Source: Paenirhodobacter hankyongi
GTDB taxonomy: Bacteria; Pseudomonadota; Alphaproteobacteria; Rhodobacterales; Rhodobacteraceae
Assembly: GCF_003664585.1 (NCBI RefSeq)
Contig: NZ_RCHI01000017.1
Location: 1 to 64,000 of the forward strand
DNA length: 64,000 nt
Reading direction: 5' to 3'
Of this stretch, positions 35,005 through 43,502 are shown in pieces. Below the pieces are notes generated by a model that was given only the letters and a program-made list of their open reading frames with translations, was not told where the DNA came from and made no database searches. Numbering within the stretch: position 1 is the first letter of the stretch; every line of letters begins with the position of its first letter. The translations under genes were made by a program, and so were the position numbers.

Positions 35005-36054
35005 TCAGTTCTGCAGCATCTCGGTCCAGAGGTCCTGCATCGCGGCATCGGTCGCCGCATCCGGCACCGGGTAAAGCTGCGCGCGGGCAAGATAGTCGTC
35101 CTGCTCGTCCCAGCGGAGCACCGCCTTCTGATCGGCGTCGAGCTGCGCGCCCGCCTTGCGGTTCGCCGGCATCCCCCAGTAGCACGACGAGGTGGCCAGC
35201 CGCGCCTGTCCCTCGGGCGAGGTGATGTATTTCACGAATTCAAGCGCCAGCTCGGGCTTTTTCGAGTCCTTCAGCACGGCGATGGACTGCGCCCAGAGAA
35301 GCCCGCCCTCGGCCGGGATGGTCCAGTCGAGGTCGGGGTTTTCCGCGTGCAACACCGCGGTCAGCCATTCGCCGCCGCCGACCAGCACGTCGACCTCGCC
35401 GGTCGCGAGCGCGGTCTGGCTCGCCACCACGTCCGAGACCTGCTTCGAGGCGGCCTTGAGCGCGAAGAGCGGCGCCTTGATCCGCTCGAGCGCGGCCGCG
35501 TCCAGATCCCTGGTCGCGATCCCCTGCGACAGACCGACGATCCCCTCGACCGGCAGATAATAGTCATAGACCGCGATGCGGCCGTCATACTTGCCCGAGA
35601 ACAGCGTCTTCAGGCTCTTCATGTCCTCGGGATCGACCGCCGCCTTGTTGAAGGCGATGGTGTTGTAACCGAACTTCTCGGTGACGGCATAGGTCACGCC
35701 ATCGACCGAATTGTTCGCGGCCATCACCACCTGCGGGAAGTAATCGGCCGTCGCCATCTCGGCTGCGGGCAGCGGCGCCAGCAGCCCGCGCTCGACCGCG
35801 CGATGCACGTCGACCGCGTCGATCACCATCACGTCCCAATCGCCCGGGCGCGACTGCTCGAGGATCGTCAGACCCGCCGCCGTGCCCTCGTATTCCTTGG
35901 TGTTGACCTTGACGCCATGCGCCTTCTCGAAGGGTTCGAGCAGCGCCGGGTCCGCATGGTCGCACCAGATCAGCGCGTTCAGCTCCTCGGCCTGGGCCGT
36001 CGGGGCGAGGGCGGCCAGAACGGCGGCCGCAGCACAGGAAGTCGTCAGTCTCAT
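35005..36054 (-). CDS. ABC transporter periplasmic substrate-binding protein, PotD-like
   Basis: A 349-residue binding protein with a Sec signal peptide (MRLTTSCAAAAVLAALAPTAQA). Mature part begins EELNALIWCDHADPALLEPFEKAHGVKV, typical of PotD/PotF-like proteins. Two ATGs are possible; 36054 was chosen because GGGAG lies six bases before it, whereas the ATG at 36060 is too close. It is the first gene of the importer operon and is divergent from a TetR regulator. Confidence 0.88.
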   Translation of the reverse strand: MRLTTSCAAAAVLAALAPTAQAEELNALIWCDHADPALLEPFEKAHGVKVNTKEYEGTAAGLTILEQSRPGDWDVMVIDAVDVHRAVERGLLAPLPAAEMATADYFPQVVMAANNSVDGVTYAVTEKFGYNTIAFNKAAVDPEDMKSLKTLFSGKYDGRIAVYDYYLPVEGIVGLSQGIATRDLDAAALERIKAPLFALKAASKQVSDVVASQTALATGEVDVLVGGGEWLTAVLHAENPDLDWTIPAEGGLLWAQSIAVLKDSKKPELALEFVKYITSPEGQARLATSSCYWGMPANRKAGAQLDADQKAVLRWDEQDDYLARAQLYPVPDAATDAAMQDLWTEMLQN

Positions 36055-36105
36055 CGTCATCTCCCGTTGGGTCCGGCACGTCTTCGGCGCCGCTTGCAGA
36101 AAAAA

Positions 36106-36121
36106 ATTGAACGCATTCATT
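36106..36121. promoter_or_regulatory. Imperfect palindrome in divergent potD-like/tetR promoter region
   Basis: ATTGAACGCATTCATT (36106-36121) contains TGAA-CGCA-TTCA in the only AT-rich patch of the 108-base divergent gap. It may be the TetR operator. Confidence 0.3.
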
Positions 36122-36162
36122 TTTTCAGTCAATGATAATTTTGAAGAGACGGGAGGGCCGCG

Positions 36163-36792
36163 ATGGCCGGGCTGCGGGAAAGACAGAAGGCGAAACGGAA
36201 CCGCTCGATCCTGACGGCGGCAAGCGCACTTTTTGGGCAGGTCGGATACGAGGCGGCGCGAATCGACGCCATCGCGGAGGCCGCCGAGGTCTCGGTGGGC
36301 ACCTTCTACAACTATTTCGAGAACAAGGCGGACCTGCTGCTCGCCATCGTCTCGATGGAGGTCGAGGAGGTGCTGCATCAGGGCGAATCCGTGGTCGCCG
36401 CGCCCCCCGCGACGGCCGAGGCGGCGCTTTTCGCGCTGATCTCGACCTATTACGACCATTCCCTCGTCTATCTGACGAAGGAGATGTGGCGCACCGCGAT
36501 GGCGCTCTCGATCCAGCACCCGGAAACGCCCTTCTCGCGGCGTTATTTCGAGCTTGATGCGGCGCTGGCCGAACAGGTGACGGCGCTCTTGCGCGGGCTT
36601 CAGGCGCGCGGCACGATCCGGCGTGACGCCGATGCCGCGGCGCTTGGCGAGGTGATCTTCGCCGATCTGAACGCGATGTTCACCGGCTTCACCATGGACG
36701 AGACGATGCCGCTTGCGACCCTGACCGGGCGGATGGCGGCGCATGTCGCGGCGCTGACCGGGCTGCTGGCCCCGCCGCTGCGGACGGTCTGA
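36163..36792 (+). CDS. TetR/AcrR-family transcriptional regulator
   Basis: A 209-residue regulator with a complete N-terminal helix-turn-helix (RSILTAASALFGQVGYEAARIDAIAEAAEVSVGTFYNYFENK, about 14-55). The rest is an all-helical ligand domain of unknown specificity. Start at 36163 follows GGGAGGGCCGCG. It is divergent from the potD-like gene and most likely represses that importer operon. A strong convergent hairpin follows its stop codon. Confidence 0.88.
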   Translation: MAGLRERQKAKRNRSILTAASALFGQVGYEAARIDAIAEAAEVSVGTFYNYFENKADLLLAIVSMEVEEVLHQGESVVAAPPATAEAALFALISTYYDHSLVYLTKEMWRTAMALSIQHPETPFSRRYFELDAALAEQVTALLRGLQARGTIRRDADAAALGEVIFADLNAMFTGFTMDETMPLATLTGRMAAHVAALTGLLAPPLRTV

Positions 36793-36800
36793 ACGCGAAA

Positions 36801-36835
36801 GGCCCCCGGCCCCGGGGGAACGGGGGCCGGGGGCC
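36801..36835. terminator. Bidirectional terminator hairpin between tetR and NCS1 permease
   Basis: GGCCCCCGGCCCC (36801-36813) and GGGGCCGGGGGCC (36823-36835) form a perfect 13-bp GC stem with a 9-base loop, between two convergent genes. The minus strand reads TTTCG after the stem. Confidence 0.7.
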
Positions 36836-36857
36836 GCGATGCGGCACGACGGGCGGC

Positions 36858-38195
36858 TCAGGCCGCGGCCGGCGCCCGCATCCGCCCGGCAAAGAGCGCA
36901 TAGCCCGCCACCGCGACGACGAAGGTCAGCGGCGCCGAGAAGGAGGCGGCCGCGCCCCCCGCCACATGCAGCACCAGCCCCGCGCCGGCCCCGGCCAGCC
37001 AGGCGCCAAGCCCCGCCGCATTCACGCCCCGGGTCTCGGCCAGGCTCGAATGCAGCCGGTCCTCGTCGGCGCCGCTGCGGCCCTCGGTCAGGATATGGGT
37101 CATCGCCACCGCGACCCAGGCGACGACGAAGATCCCCTGCCAGGCCAGCGCCTGCAGGATGTAGGCAAAGACATTCGCCATCATCAGCGCATAGACCACG
37201 ACCCCGGTGACACAGGCCCAGACCACGCGCGGCAGGTGCAGCCGGAAGGTGGTCTCGGCAAAGCTCTCCATGTTCACCGCGGCAAGGTAATAGTTCGCGG
37301 TGTTGATCCGGGTCTGCGAGATCCAGACGAAGCCGAGCCCGGCCAGGCCCATCAGCTTGATCAGCGCGAGCACCACCGAGACCTCGCTCACCGCGCCGCC
37401 GGTGGGCAGGCTGGCGGCGAGGAAGATGCCGGCCAGACCGTTGAGCAGGAAGGCCACCGCATAGAAGGGCGCGCCGAAGGTGAAGCCCGCATGAAAGCCC
37501 GCGTCCTCGGTCTTGCCGAAGCGGGCGTAATCGTAGGTGTACATCATCAGCACCCACACGCCCATGTAGGCCACGAAGCAGTCCCACCAGCCGCCGGCAG
37601 GCGCGCCGCCCTCGGGGCCAAGCGCCAGCCAGGCGTCGGAATAGCCGTATTCGGCAATCGCCAGCCCGATCGCGGCCAGCAGCCCGATGACATAGAAGGG
37701 CAGCAGCACGCCGTTGAACTTGTCGAGCCAGTTCTGGATCGAGCCGAAGATCAGCGCGACCGAATAGACGACGACGATGCCCGCGGCGAGCGGATAGGCG
37801 AGCCCGGCATAATCCTGCAGCGCCAGCGCGATCACCGAGCCCTCGAAGACCGCGTAATAGATCGCCGTGGCAAAGAAGATCAGCGTCGCCACCGCGGCGC
37901 CGGTGCGCCCGAGCAGGATGCGCGAGAACAGCGACACGCTCAGCCCGGTGCGGATCGCGTGGCGGGCAAGCACCGCGTTCACCACCGCATAGGCGATCAC
38001 CGACAGCACCAGCCCGATGATCGCGTTGCGCGCGCCATAGGCGAGCGCGAGCGAGGCCGCCACCACCAGATAGAACATCGCCGAGCAGACCGACCACCAG
38101 GCCATCGTCAGCGGCAGCCGCCCCATCCGCGCGTCGCGCGGCACCGGGCGGTCGGAGAATTCGAGCTCTTCCGAGCCCTCCAGTTTTCCGGCCAT
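36858..38195 (-). CDS. NCS1-family nucleobase/hydantoin-type permease
   Basis: A 445-residue membrane transporter with about 12 helices. The early RMGRLPLTMAWWSVCSAMFYL and SVSLFSRILLGRTGAA fit the cytosine/purine branch of NCS1 (the family that also contains the hydantoin transporter Mhp1). It follows hyuA by 79 bases on the same strand, which suggests that it imports the substrate of HyuAB, a hydantoin or related cyclic amide. The first 20 residues are a polar leader. Confidence 0.8.
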   Translation of the reverse strand: MAGKLEGSEELEFSDRPVPRDARMGRLPLTMAWWSVCSAMFYLVVAASLALAYGARNAIIGLVLSVIAYAVVNAVLARHAIRTGLSVSLFSRILLGRTGAAVATLIFFATAIYYAVFEGSVIALALQDYAGLAYPLAAGIVVVYSVALIFGSIQNWLDKFNGVLLPFYVIGLLAAIGLAIAEYGYSDAWLALGPEGGAPAGGWWDCFVAYMGVWVLMMYTYDYARFGKTEDAGFHAGFTFGAPFYAVAFLLNGLAGIFLAASLPTGGAVSEVSVVLALIKLMGLAGLGFVWISQTRINTANYYLAAVNMESFAETTFRLHLPRVVWACVTGVVVYALMMANVFAYILQALAWQGIFVVAWVAVAMTHILTEGRSGADEDRLHSSLAETRGVNAAGLGAWLAGAGAGLVLHVAGGAAASFSAPLTFVVAVAGYALFAGRMRAPAAA

Positions 38196-38274
38196 TGCGG
38201 AAACTCCCTGTTGTTGTGTGTTTGTCGTTGGGGGGTGCGTCGGGGCCGGCGCGCGGCCCCGCCGCGGGGGGCGC

Positions 38275-40401
38275 TTATGCGTCCTCGGTCAGCGCCGCGG
38301 CGGTCTCGGCGAGCGCCGGCTCCGCTTCGGCAAGGGTCAGGACATAGACGCCGGTCGGGTCGAGCTCGGCGGTCCAGCCCGGCTCGATCACGATCGTCGT
38401 CGTCACCTCCTGGATCACCGCCGGCCCGAGGATGCGGTCGCCCGCACCGAGCTTCGCGCCCTCGTAGACCGGGGTGTCCTGCTGCGTGCCATCGGCGGCG
38501 AAAATCATCTCGCGGGTGCCGGCAAGGGCGGCGTGCGCCCCCTGCCCCGCCGCGATCGTCATCCGCGCGGGCTTGTCGACGGCGCCGGTCAGCGCGCTTT
38601 CGACGTTCACCACCTCGACCACGCTGCCCGGTTCCGAATAGGTGTAAAGCTCTTCGTGGCGGGCGTGGAAGGCGGCCTTGAGACGCTCGAGCGCGGCCTC
38701 GGTCACCTCGAAGGGCTCGACCGAGACGGTGCATTCATGCACCTGCCCGACATAGCGCATGTCGAGCGAGCGCAGCACCGAGACGCGCTCGGCGCCGAAG
38801 CCGTCGCCGGCCAGATCGGCGCGGCCCTTCGCCTCGAGCTCCTTGAACAGCGCATCGAGCTTCGCCGCGGCCTCGGCCCCTTCAAGCCGCACCGGCGCCG
38901 GCGCCATGTAGTTGTATTTCACGTCCGAGATGATCTGGCCGAAGGCGCACAGCCCCGAAGCAAGCTTGGAGATCAGCACCTTGCGGATGCCCATCTCGCG
39001 GGCGAGCGCGGTGATATGGGCGGCCGTCGCCCCGCCGGCGCAGTTCAGCACGAAGTCGCGCGGGTCATAGCCGCGCTCGACCGAGACGCGCCGGATCGCG
39101 TTCACCATGTTGTTGTTGACGATGGTGAACATCCCATGCGCCGCCTTCTCGACGCTGATGCCGAGCGGCTTGGCCAGATGCGTCTCGATCGCGCGGCGGG
39201 CCTTTTCGACGTTCAGCGGCAGCCGCCCGCCGACGAGCCCATCGGGGTTCAGATAGCCCAGGACCAGGTTCGCGTCGGTGGTCGTCGGCTGCTCGCCGCC
39301 CTGATCGTAGCAGGCCGGGCCGGGTTCCGAGCCCGCCGATTGCGGCCCCATCTGCAACAGGCCCATCTCGTCGATCCAGCCGATCGAGCCGCCGCCCGCG
39401 CCCAGGGTCTCGACCTGGATCATCGGGATGCCGATGCGATAGCGCAGGAAGTCGATGTCCTTCGAGACATTGGCGCGGCCGTTGCGGGTCAGGGTGATGT
39501 CAAACGAGGTGCCGCCCATGTCGACGGTGATGATGTCCTCCATCCCCCAGGGCTCGCCGAGGTAGAGCGCCGCCTGCGGCGCCGAGGCCGGGCCCGAGTT
39601 GATCGCATAGACCGACTGGTCCGACACCACCCGGCCAAGCGCCAGCCCGCCGTTCGACTGGAAGTAGCGCACCGGGGCGCGCGCGCCGAGCGACTGGAAA
39701 TAGCCGTCGACCTTCTCGACATAGCCCGCGAGAATCGGCGCCAGATAGGCGTTCACGATCGCGGTCGAGGTGCGGGTGTATTCGCGCACCTGCGGATAGA
39801 GCGCACTGCCCAGCGTGAGGCGCACGCCCGGCATCATCTCGCGCACGATCTCGCCGGCGCGGCGCTCGTGGGCGGGGTGCAGCACCGACCAGACGAAGGA
39901 GATCGCGACCGACTCGACGCCCTCGGCCAGGAAATGGCGGCAGGCCTCGCGCACGTCCTCCTCGTTTAGCGCGCTGTGCACGGCGCCGGTCGACAGCACC
40001 CGTTCGCGCACGCCGCGGCGCAGATAGCGCGGCACCAGCATCCGCGCCGGCGGATAGTCGGGGTCGTAACGATAGCCGTCTTCCTTGTGGCCGAGGCGGA
40101 TCTCGATGCTGTCCTGATGGCCGGCCGTGGCGATCAGCCCGGTGCGCGCGCCCTTGTGCTGGATCAGCGCGTTCAGCCCGACGGTGGTGCCGTTGATGCA
40201 CAGATCGGCGTTCGAGACGATCTCGCGCGGGGTGATGCCGGTTTCTTCCTCGATCAGGGCGAGGCCGTTCCGGATCGCGCGGGTCGGGTCCTGCGGCGTC
40301 GAGAGCGCCTTGAAGATCCGCACGCCGCCGCTGCGGTCGGCCAGGATGAAGTCGGTGAAGGTGCCGCCGGCGTCGATGCCGAGGCGGTATTGGTTCTGCA
40401 T
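38275..40401 (-). CDS. hyuA: Hydantoinase/oxoprolinase family subunit A
   Basis: A 708-residue ATP-binding subunit. The phosphate-binding block YRLGIDAGGTFTDFIL is at the N-terminus; TVDMGGTSFDITL and ETLGAGGGSIGWID are further ATPase-fold signatures. Start at 40401 follows AAGGACCC. With HyuB it would hydrolyse an imide or lactam ring (N-methylhydantoin, 5-oxoproline or similar) using ATP; acetone and acetophenone carboxylases are relatives, so carboxylation cannot be excluded. An intergenic repeat separates it from hyuB. Confidence 0.85.
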   Translation of the reverse strand: MQNQYRLGIDAGGTFTDFILADRSGGVRIFKALSTPQDPTRAIRNGLALIEEETGITPREIVSNADLCINGTTVGLNALIQHKGARTGLIATAGHQDSIEIRLGHKEDGYRYDPDYPPARMLVPRYLRRGVRERVLSTGAVHSALNEEDVREACRHFLAEGVESVAISFVWSVLHPAHERRAGEIVREMMPGVRLTLGSALYPQVREYTRTSTAIVNAYLAPILAGYVEKVDGYFQSLGARAPVRYFQSNGGLALGRVVSDQSVYAINSGPASAPQAALYLGEPWGMEDIITVDMGGTSFDITLTRNGRANVSKDIDFLRYRIGIPMIQVETLGAGGGSIGWIDEMGLLQMGPQSAGSEPGPACYDQGGEQPTTTDANLVLGYLNPDGLVGGRLPLNVEKARRAIETHLAKPLGISVEKAAHGMFTIVNNNMVNAIRRVSVERGYDPRDFVLNCAGGATAAHITALAREMGIRKVLISKLASGLCAFGQIISDVKYNYMAPAPVRLEGAEAAAKLDALFKELEAKGRADLAGDGFGAERVSVLRSLDMRYVGQVHECTVSVEPFEVTEAALERLKAAFHARHEELYTYSEPGSVVEVVNVESALTGAVDKPARMTIAAGQGAHAALAGTREMIFAADGTQQDTPVYEGAKLGAGDRILGPAVIQEVTTTIVIEPGWTAELDPTGVYVLTLAEAEPALAETAAALTEDA

Positions 40402-40434
40402 GGGATGGGTCCTTGACTGTGGCCGGGGTCGCGC

Positions 40435-40488
40435 GGGGGGCTGCCTGCCCCCCGGTCCCCCCGGAGGTATTTCGGGCAAGATGAAGGG
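40435..40488 (-). repeat. Rhodobacteraceae-type palindromic intergenic repeat
   Basis: A GGGGGG-CTGCCTG-CCCCCC hairpin is followed by CCCCCCGGAGGTATTTCGGG and CAAGATGAAGG. This string resembles a GC-palindrome-plus-'CCGGAGTATTT...GATGAAG' element that I recall as widely repeated between genes in Rhodobacteraceae. It fills the 88-base hyuB-hyuA gap. Only one copy was noticed in this window. Confidence 0.5.
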
Positions 40489-40489
40489 A

Positions 40490-42238
40490 TCAGGCCGAGC
40501 GCAGCGCGCGTGTCGCCGCGGCATCGACGGCGAGCGTCGCGCGGTCGGTGATGACGACGCCGTAATCGAGCCGCGCCCCCTCGAGGCTGACGAGGCCGTT
40601 CTTCACGTCCTCGACCACGCGGGCGATGTCGCGCTCGAACGGATTGCCATAGCCGCCGCCGCCGGGGTTCATGTTGGCGGCGCGCTCGCCCGGGCGGATC
40701 GTCTCGATCACGTTCTCGGTGATCACGGTGGTCTCGCCGCCGCGCGTCACCTCGAGCCGGCCGACCTTCGGCGGTACCAGTGCCGAGCGTGCCCCCGAGG
40801 CGCCCATGGCCGGGATCCGCCGGCCCTCGCCGAAGGTGACGAGGGTCATCGGCGCGTCGAGCGGCTCGACCTCCCAGCGGGTGCCGGAGCCGCCGCGGTT
40901 GCGCCCGGCCCCGCCCGAATCCTCCATCAGCCCGTATTCGTGGATGATGATCGGATAGGAATGCTCGAGCATCTCGATGTCGCCCGAATGCAGCGCGCCG
41001 AAGCAGCATTCCGGCCCGCAGGCGTGCCAGCCGTCCTGCGTCGCGGTGGCGCCCGCGCCCGAGATGATCGAGGCCAGCACCATCGTCACGTATTCCTCGT
41101 CGTGGCGCTTGTCCCAGCCGGCGATGTTGCAGCCGTTGGCATGGCCCCAGCTTGCCGCGACCTTGGCGGGCGCCGCCTGCTCGAAGGCCAGACGCACGGC
41201 GTCGGTCAGGGTCTCCATCGGCGTCGTGGTGCAGTTCATGTGCGGCGCCGGGGATTGCGCGTTGCACAGCGTGCCCTTCGGCCCCATGTCGGTCGAGACG
41301 CAGCGATAGAGCCCCTCGTTGTAGGGCGGCGGCAGCTGCGCGAACATCATCAGCCCGAGATAGACGCCCGAGTGGCTGTTGCCCTCGTAGGAGTTGATGA
41401 AATAGGGCACCTGCGGCGGCGAGCTGACGGCGATGTGGCAATTGTCGCCACTGATGGTGACGGTCGCGGTGATCTCGAAATCGCCCAGACCGTGGCCCGC
41501 ATCCTCGAGGATCGCGGTGCCCGAATAGGTGCCGTCGGGCACCGCCGCGATCAGCTTGCGCATATGCGCCTCGGCCATGTCGAGCAGCTCGGCGATGCAG
41601 TCCTGCACCACCTGCTTGCCGTATTTGTCCATCATCCCCTTGAGGTTGCGCGCCCCCACCTGGCAGGCGCCGATCAGCGCGTTGAAATCGCCCTCCTGAT
41701 CGCGGCGGGCGCGCATATTGGTCAGGATCATGTTCATCACGTCATGGCGCGGCACGCCGCGGTCCCAGATCTTCACCGGCGGAATCCGCAGCCCCTCGGC
41801 GAAGATCTCGGTGGCGTTCGGGTTGTAGCCCGCCGGCACCGGCCCGCCGACATCGGTCAGATGGCCCTTGCACACCGTCCAGAACACCAGCTCGCCCTCG
41901 TAGAAGACGGGCATGTACATGCAGGTGTCGATGATGTGGCTGCCGCCATAGGCGGGGTCGTTGTGCAAGATCAGGTCGCCTTCGTGGATCTCGCCCTCGA
42001 AGAAGCGCGCCACCGATTTCATCGCCGGGATCAGCGAGCCGAGGTGGATCGGGATGTCCTGGCCCTGCAAGATCATCTCGGGCGCGCCGTTGAAGAGCGC
42101 GGTCGAATAGTCATGCGCCAGGTTGAAGACGGAGCTGCGCGCCGTCTGCTCGAGCGCGAGCGTCATCTCGCGCTGTGTCGTTTCCAGAACGCCCCGCACC
42201 ACGGAAAGCGTGATCGGGTCCACCTTGCGTCTTGTCAT
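40490..42238 (-). CDS. hyuB: Hydantoinase/oxoprolinase family subunit B
   Basis: A 582-residue subunit with the family start KVDPITLSVVRGVLETTQREM, GDLILHNDPAYGGSHIIDTCMY (metal-binding), and the C-terminal GGGGYGNPFERD. It forms the HyuAB enzyme with hyuA. The ATG at 42238 agrees with family length; an ATG at 42304 has a better ribosome site (GGGAGAACTGAC) and would add 22 residues, but that stretch uses unusual codons, so the shorter form was kept. Divergent from the AraC regulator. Confidence 0.85.
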   Translation of the reverse strand: MTRRKVDPITLSVVRGVLETTQREMTLALEQTARSSVFNLAHDYSTALFNGAPEMILQGQDIPIHLGSLIPAMKSVARFFEGEIHEGDLILHNDPAYGGSHIIDTCMYMPVFYEGELVFWTVCKGHLTDVGGPVPAGYNPNATEIFAEGLRIPPVKIWDRGVPRHDVMNMILTNMRARRDQEGDFNALIGACQVGARNLKGMMDKYGKQVVQDCIAELLDMAEAHMRKLIAAVPDGTYSGTAILEDAGHGLGDFEITATVTISGDNCHIAVSSPPQVPYFINSYEGNSHSGVYLGLMMFAQLPPPYNEGLYRCVSTDMGPKGTLCNAQSPAPHMNCTTTPMETLTDAVRLAFEQAAPAKVAASWGHANGCNIAGWDKRHDEEYVTMVLASIISGAGATATQDGWHACGPECCFGALHSGDIEMLEHSYPIIIHEYGLMEDSGGAGRNRGGSGTRWEVEPLDAPMTLVTFGEGRRIPAMGASGARSALVPPKVGRLEVTRGGETTVITENVIETIRPGERAANMNPGGGGYGNPFERDIARVVEDVKNGLVSLEGARLDYGVVITDRATLAVDAAATRALRSA

Positions 42239-42557
42239 GCCCTGTCGGTCCTTGTGTTCAGGGACAGCGGGCATGCGAAAACCGGGCCGCCGGGGGCGGG
42301 TCATGTCAGTTCTCCCTGTTCGCACGGGCCGCTGTCCGGCCTCGCATTGTCCCTTCAGGCTGCGCGACTCGGGGGGGTGCGATCTTGCACGCGGATGCGC
42401 AAAAACTTGTCACTCAGCGCGCCGGGCGGCCGGTTTTGTTCCTGCGCGCACCGGGATTTGTCGCCGGGTGCACGCGCCGGACAGTTGTCGCGAAAACGTC
42501 TTGATCGACAGGGCGCGGCGCGGTTACCGATTCGAAAAGCGCAACGGGAGACTGCGC
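42239..42557. other. 319-base divergent intergenic region hyuB/araC
   Basis: This gap separates hyuB and the AraC regulator. It holds the possible 22-codon hyuB extension (42239-42304) and GC-rich dyads such as CGCGCCGG/CCGGGCGG near 42418. I found no convincing -35/-10 pair, terminator or further gene in it. Confidence 0.4.
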
Positions 42558-43502
42558 ATGGAGGTCGTTGCCCGCCACACCGACGAGGTTGCCCCGCCGC
42601 TGCGCGCGCGGTTCTGGTCCGGCACCATCGCCGAGGCCTATTTCCCGCTCGACCTCACCTTCCGCGACGCCGCCCGCTTCTCGGGCCGGATCGAGCGGCG
42701 CTCGATGGGGCCGGTGTCGCTGTCGCGGCTGATGACCGAGCCCGCGCAATACGAACGCCTGCCCAGCCACATCCGCGCCGGCGCCGAGGAGGAGTTCCTG
42801 ATCACCATCCCGCGGCTGAGCCCGGTGGCCTTCCGCCAGCTCGGCCGCGAGGTGGTCTGCGACCCGGGGGGCTTCCTGATCGAGCGCGGCGACGCGCCCT
42901 ATCGCTTCTCCTACGGCGCGACGAACGAGCTGTGCGTGCTGAAGATCTCGAAACGCGCGCTGTCGGAGAAACTGCGCGGCCCGGACCGGTTCTGCGCCCG
43001 CGTCTTCGACGGGCGCGACGGGGTGGCGGGGCTCTTCACCCAGACGGTGCGGGCGCTGCAGGGGCTGCCGCGGGCAGACGAATACGCGGCCGAGGTGCTG
43101 GGCCGGCAGGTGGTCGAGCTGCTGGCGCTGGCGCTCGACGGCCAGTCCGAGGCGGTCGAGGGCGCGACCAGCGCCGTTCGCGCCGCGCATCTGCGCCGGG
43201 CCGAGCAGGTGATCCGCGCCCGCCTCTCCGACCCCGATCTGACGCCCGAGACCGTGGCGCAGGCCTGTGCGATCTCGAAACGCTACCTGCACGAGCTCTT
43301 TGGTGAGACGAATGCGACGGTGGCGCAGTTCATCCGCGAAAGCCGGCTGATCGCGGCGCGCGACGCGCTGCGCACCACGCCGGGCGCCTCGATCGCCGAC
43401 ATCGCCTATCGCTTCGGCTTTTCCGATCAGGCGCAGTTCTCGCGGCTGTTCCGCGCGATGTTCGGGCTCACCCCCTCGGCCTGCCGGCGCGGCGAGGGCT
43501 AG
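42558..43502 (+). CDS. AraC-family transcriptional regulator
   Basis: A 314-residue regulator. The C-terminal ~100 residues hold both AraC helix-turn-helix units (LTPETVAQACAISKRYLHELF and SIADIAYRFGFSDQAQFSRLF, then GLTPSACR). The N-terminal 190 residues resemble the AraC-binding-like domain of FeaR/NphR-type activators. The ATG at 42558 follows CGGGAGACTG; the frame is open upstream but without a site. It is divergent from hyuB and likely activates the hyuBA-NCS1 unit. Its stop overlaps the convergent pqqE stop. Confidence 0.87.
   Translation: MEVVARHTDEVAPPLRARFWSGTIAEAYFPLDLTFRDAARFSGRIERRSMGPVSLSRLMTEPAQYERLPSHIRAGAEEEFLITIPRLSPVAFRQLGREVVCDPGGFLIERGDAPYRFSYGATNELCVLKISKRALSEKLRGPDRFCARVFDGRDGVAGLFTQTVRALQGLPRADEYAAEVLGRQVVELLALALDGQSEAVEGATSAVRAAHLRRAEQVIRARLSDPDLTPETVAQACAISKRYLHELFGETNATVAQFIRESRLIAARDALRTTPGASIADIAYRFGFSDQAQFSRLFRAMFGLTPSACRRGEG

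Noticed and set aside
36858-38681. Long plus-strand frame opposite the NCS1 permease
   Set aside because: Antisense shadow with repetitive Arg/His/Asp-rich sequence and no recognised motif.
42239-42304. HyuB start at 42304 with a strong ribosome site
   Set aside because: The extra 22 codons have atypical third positions and the conserved family start is just after 42238; kept as an alternative only.
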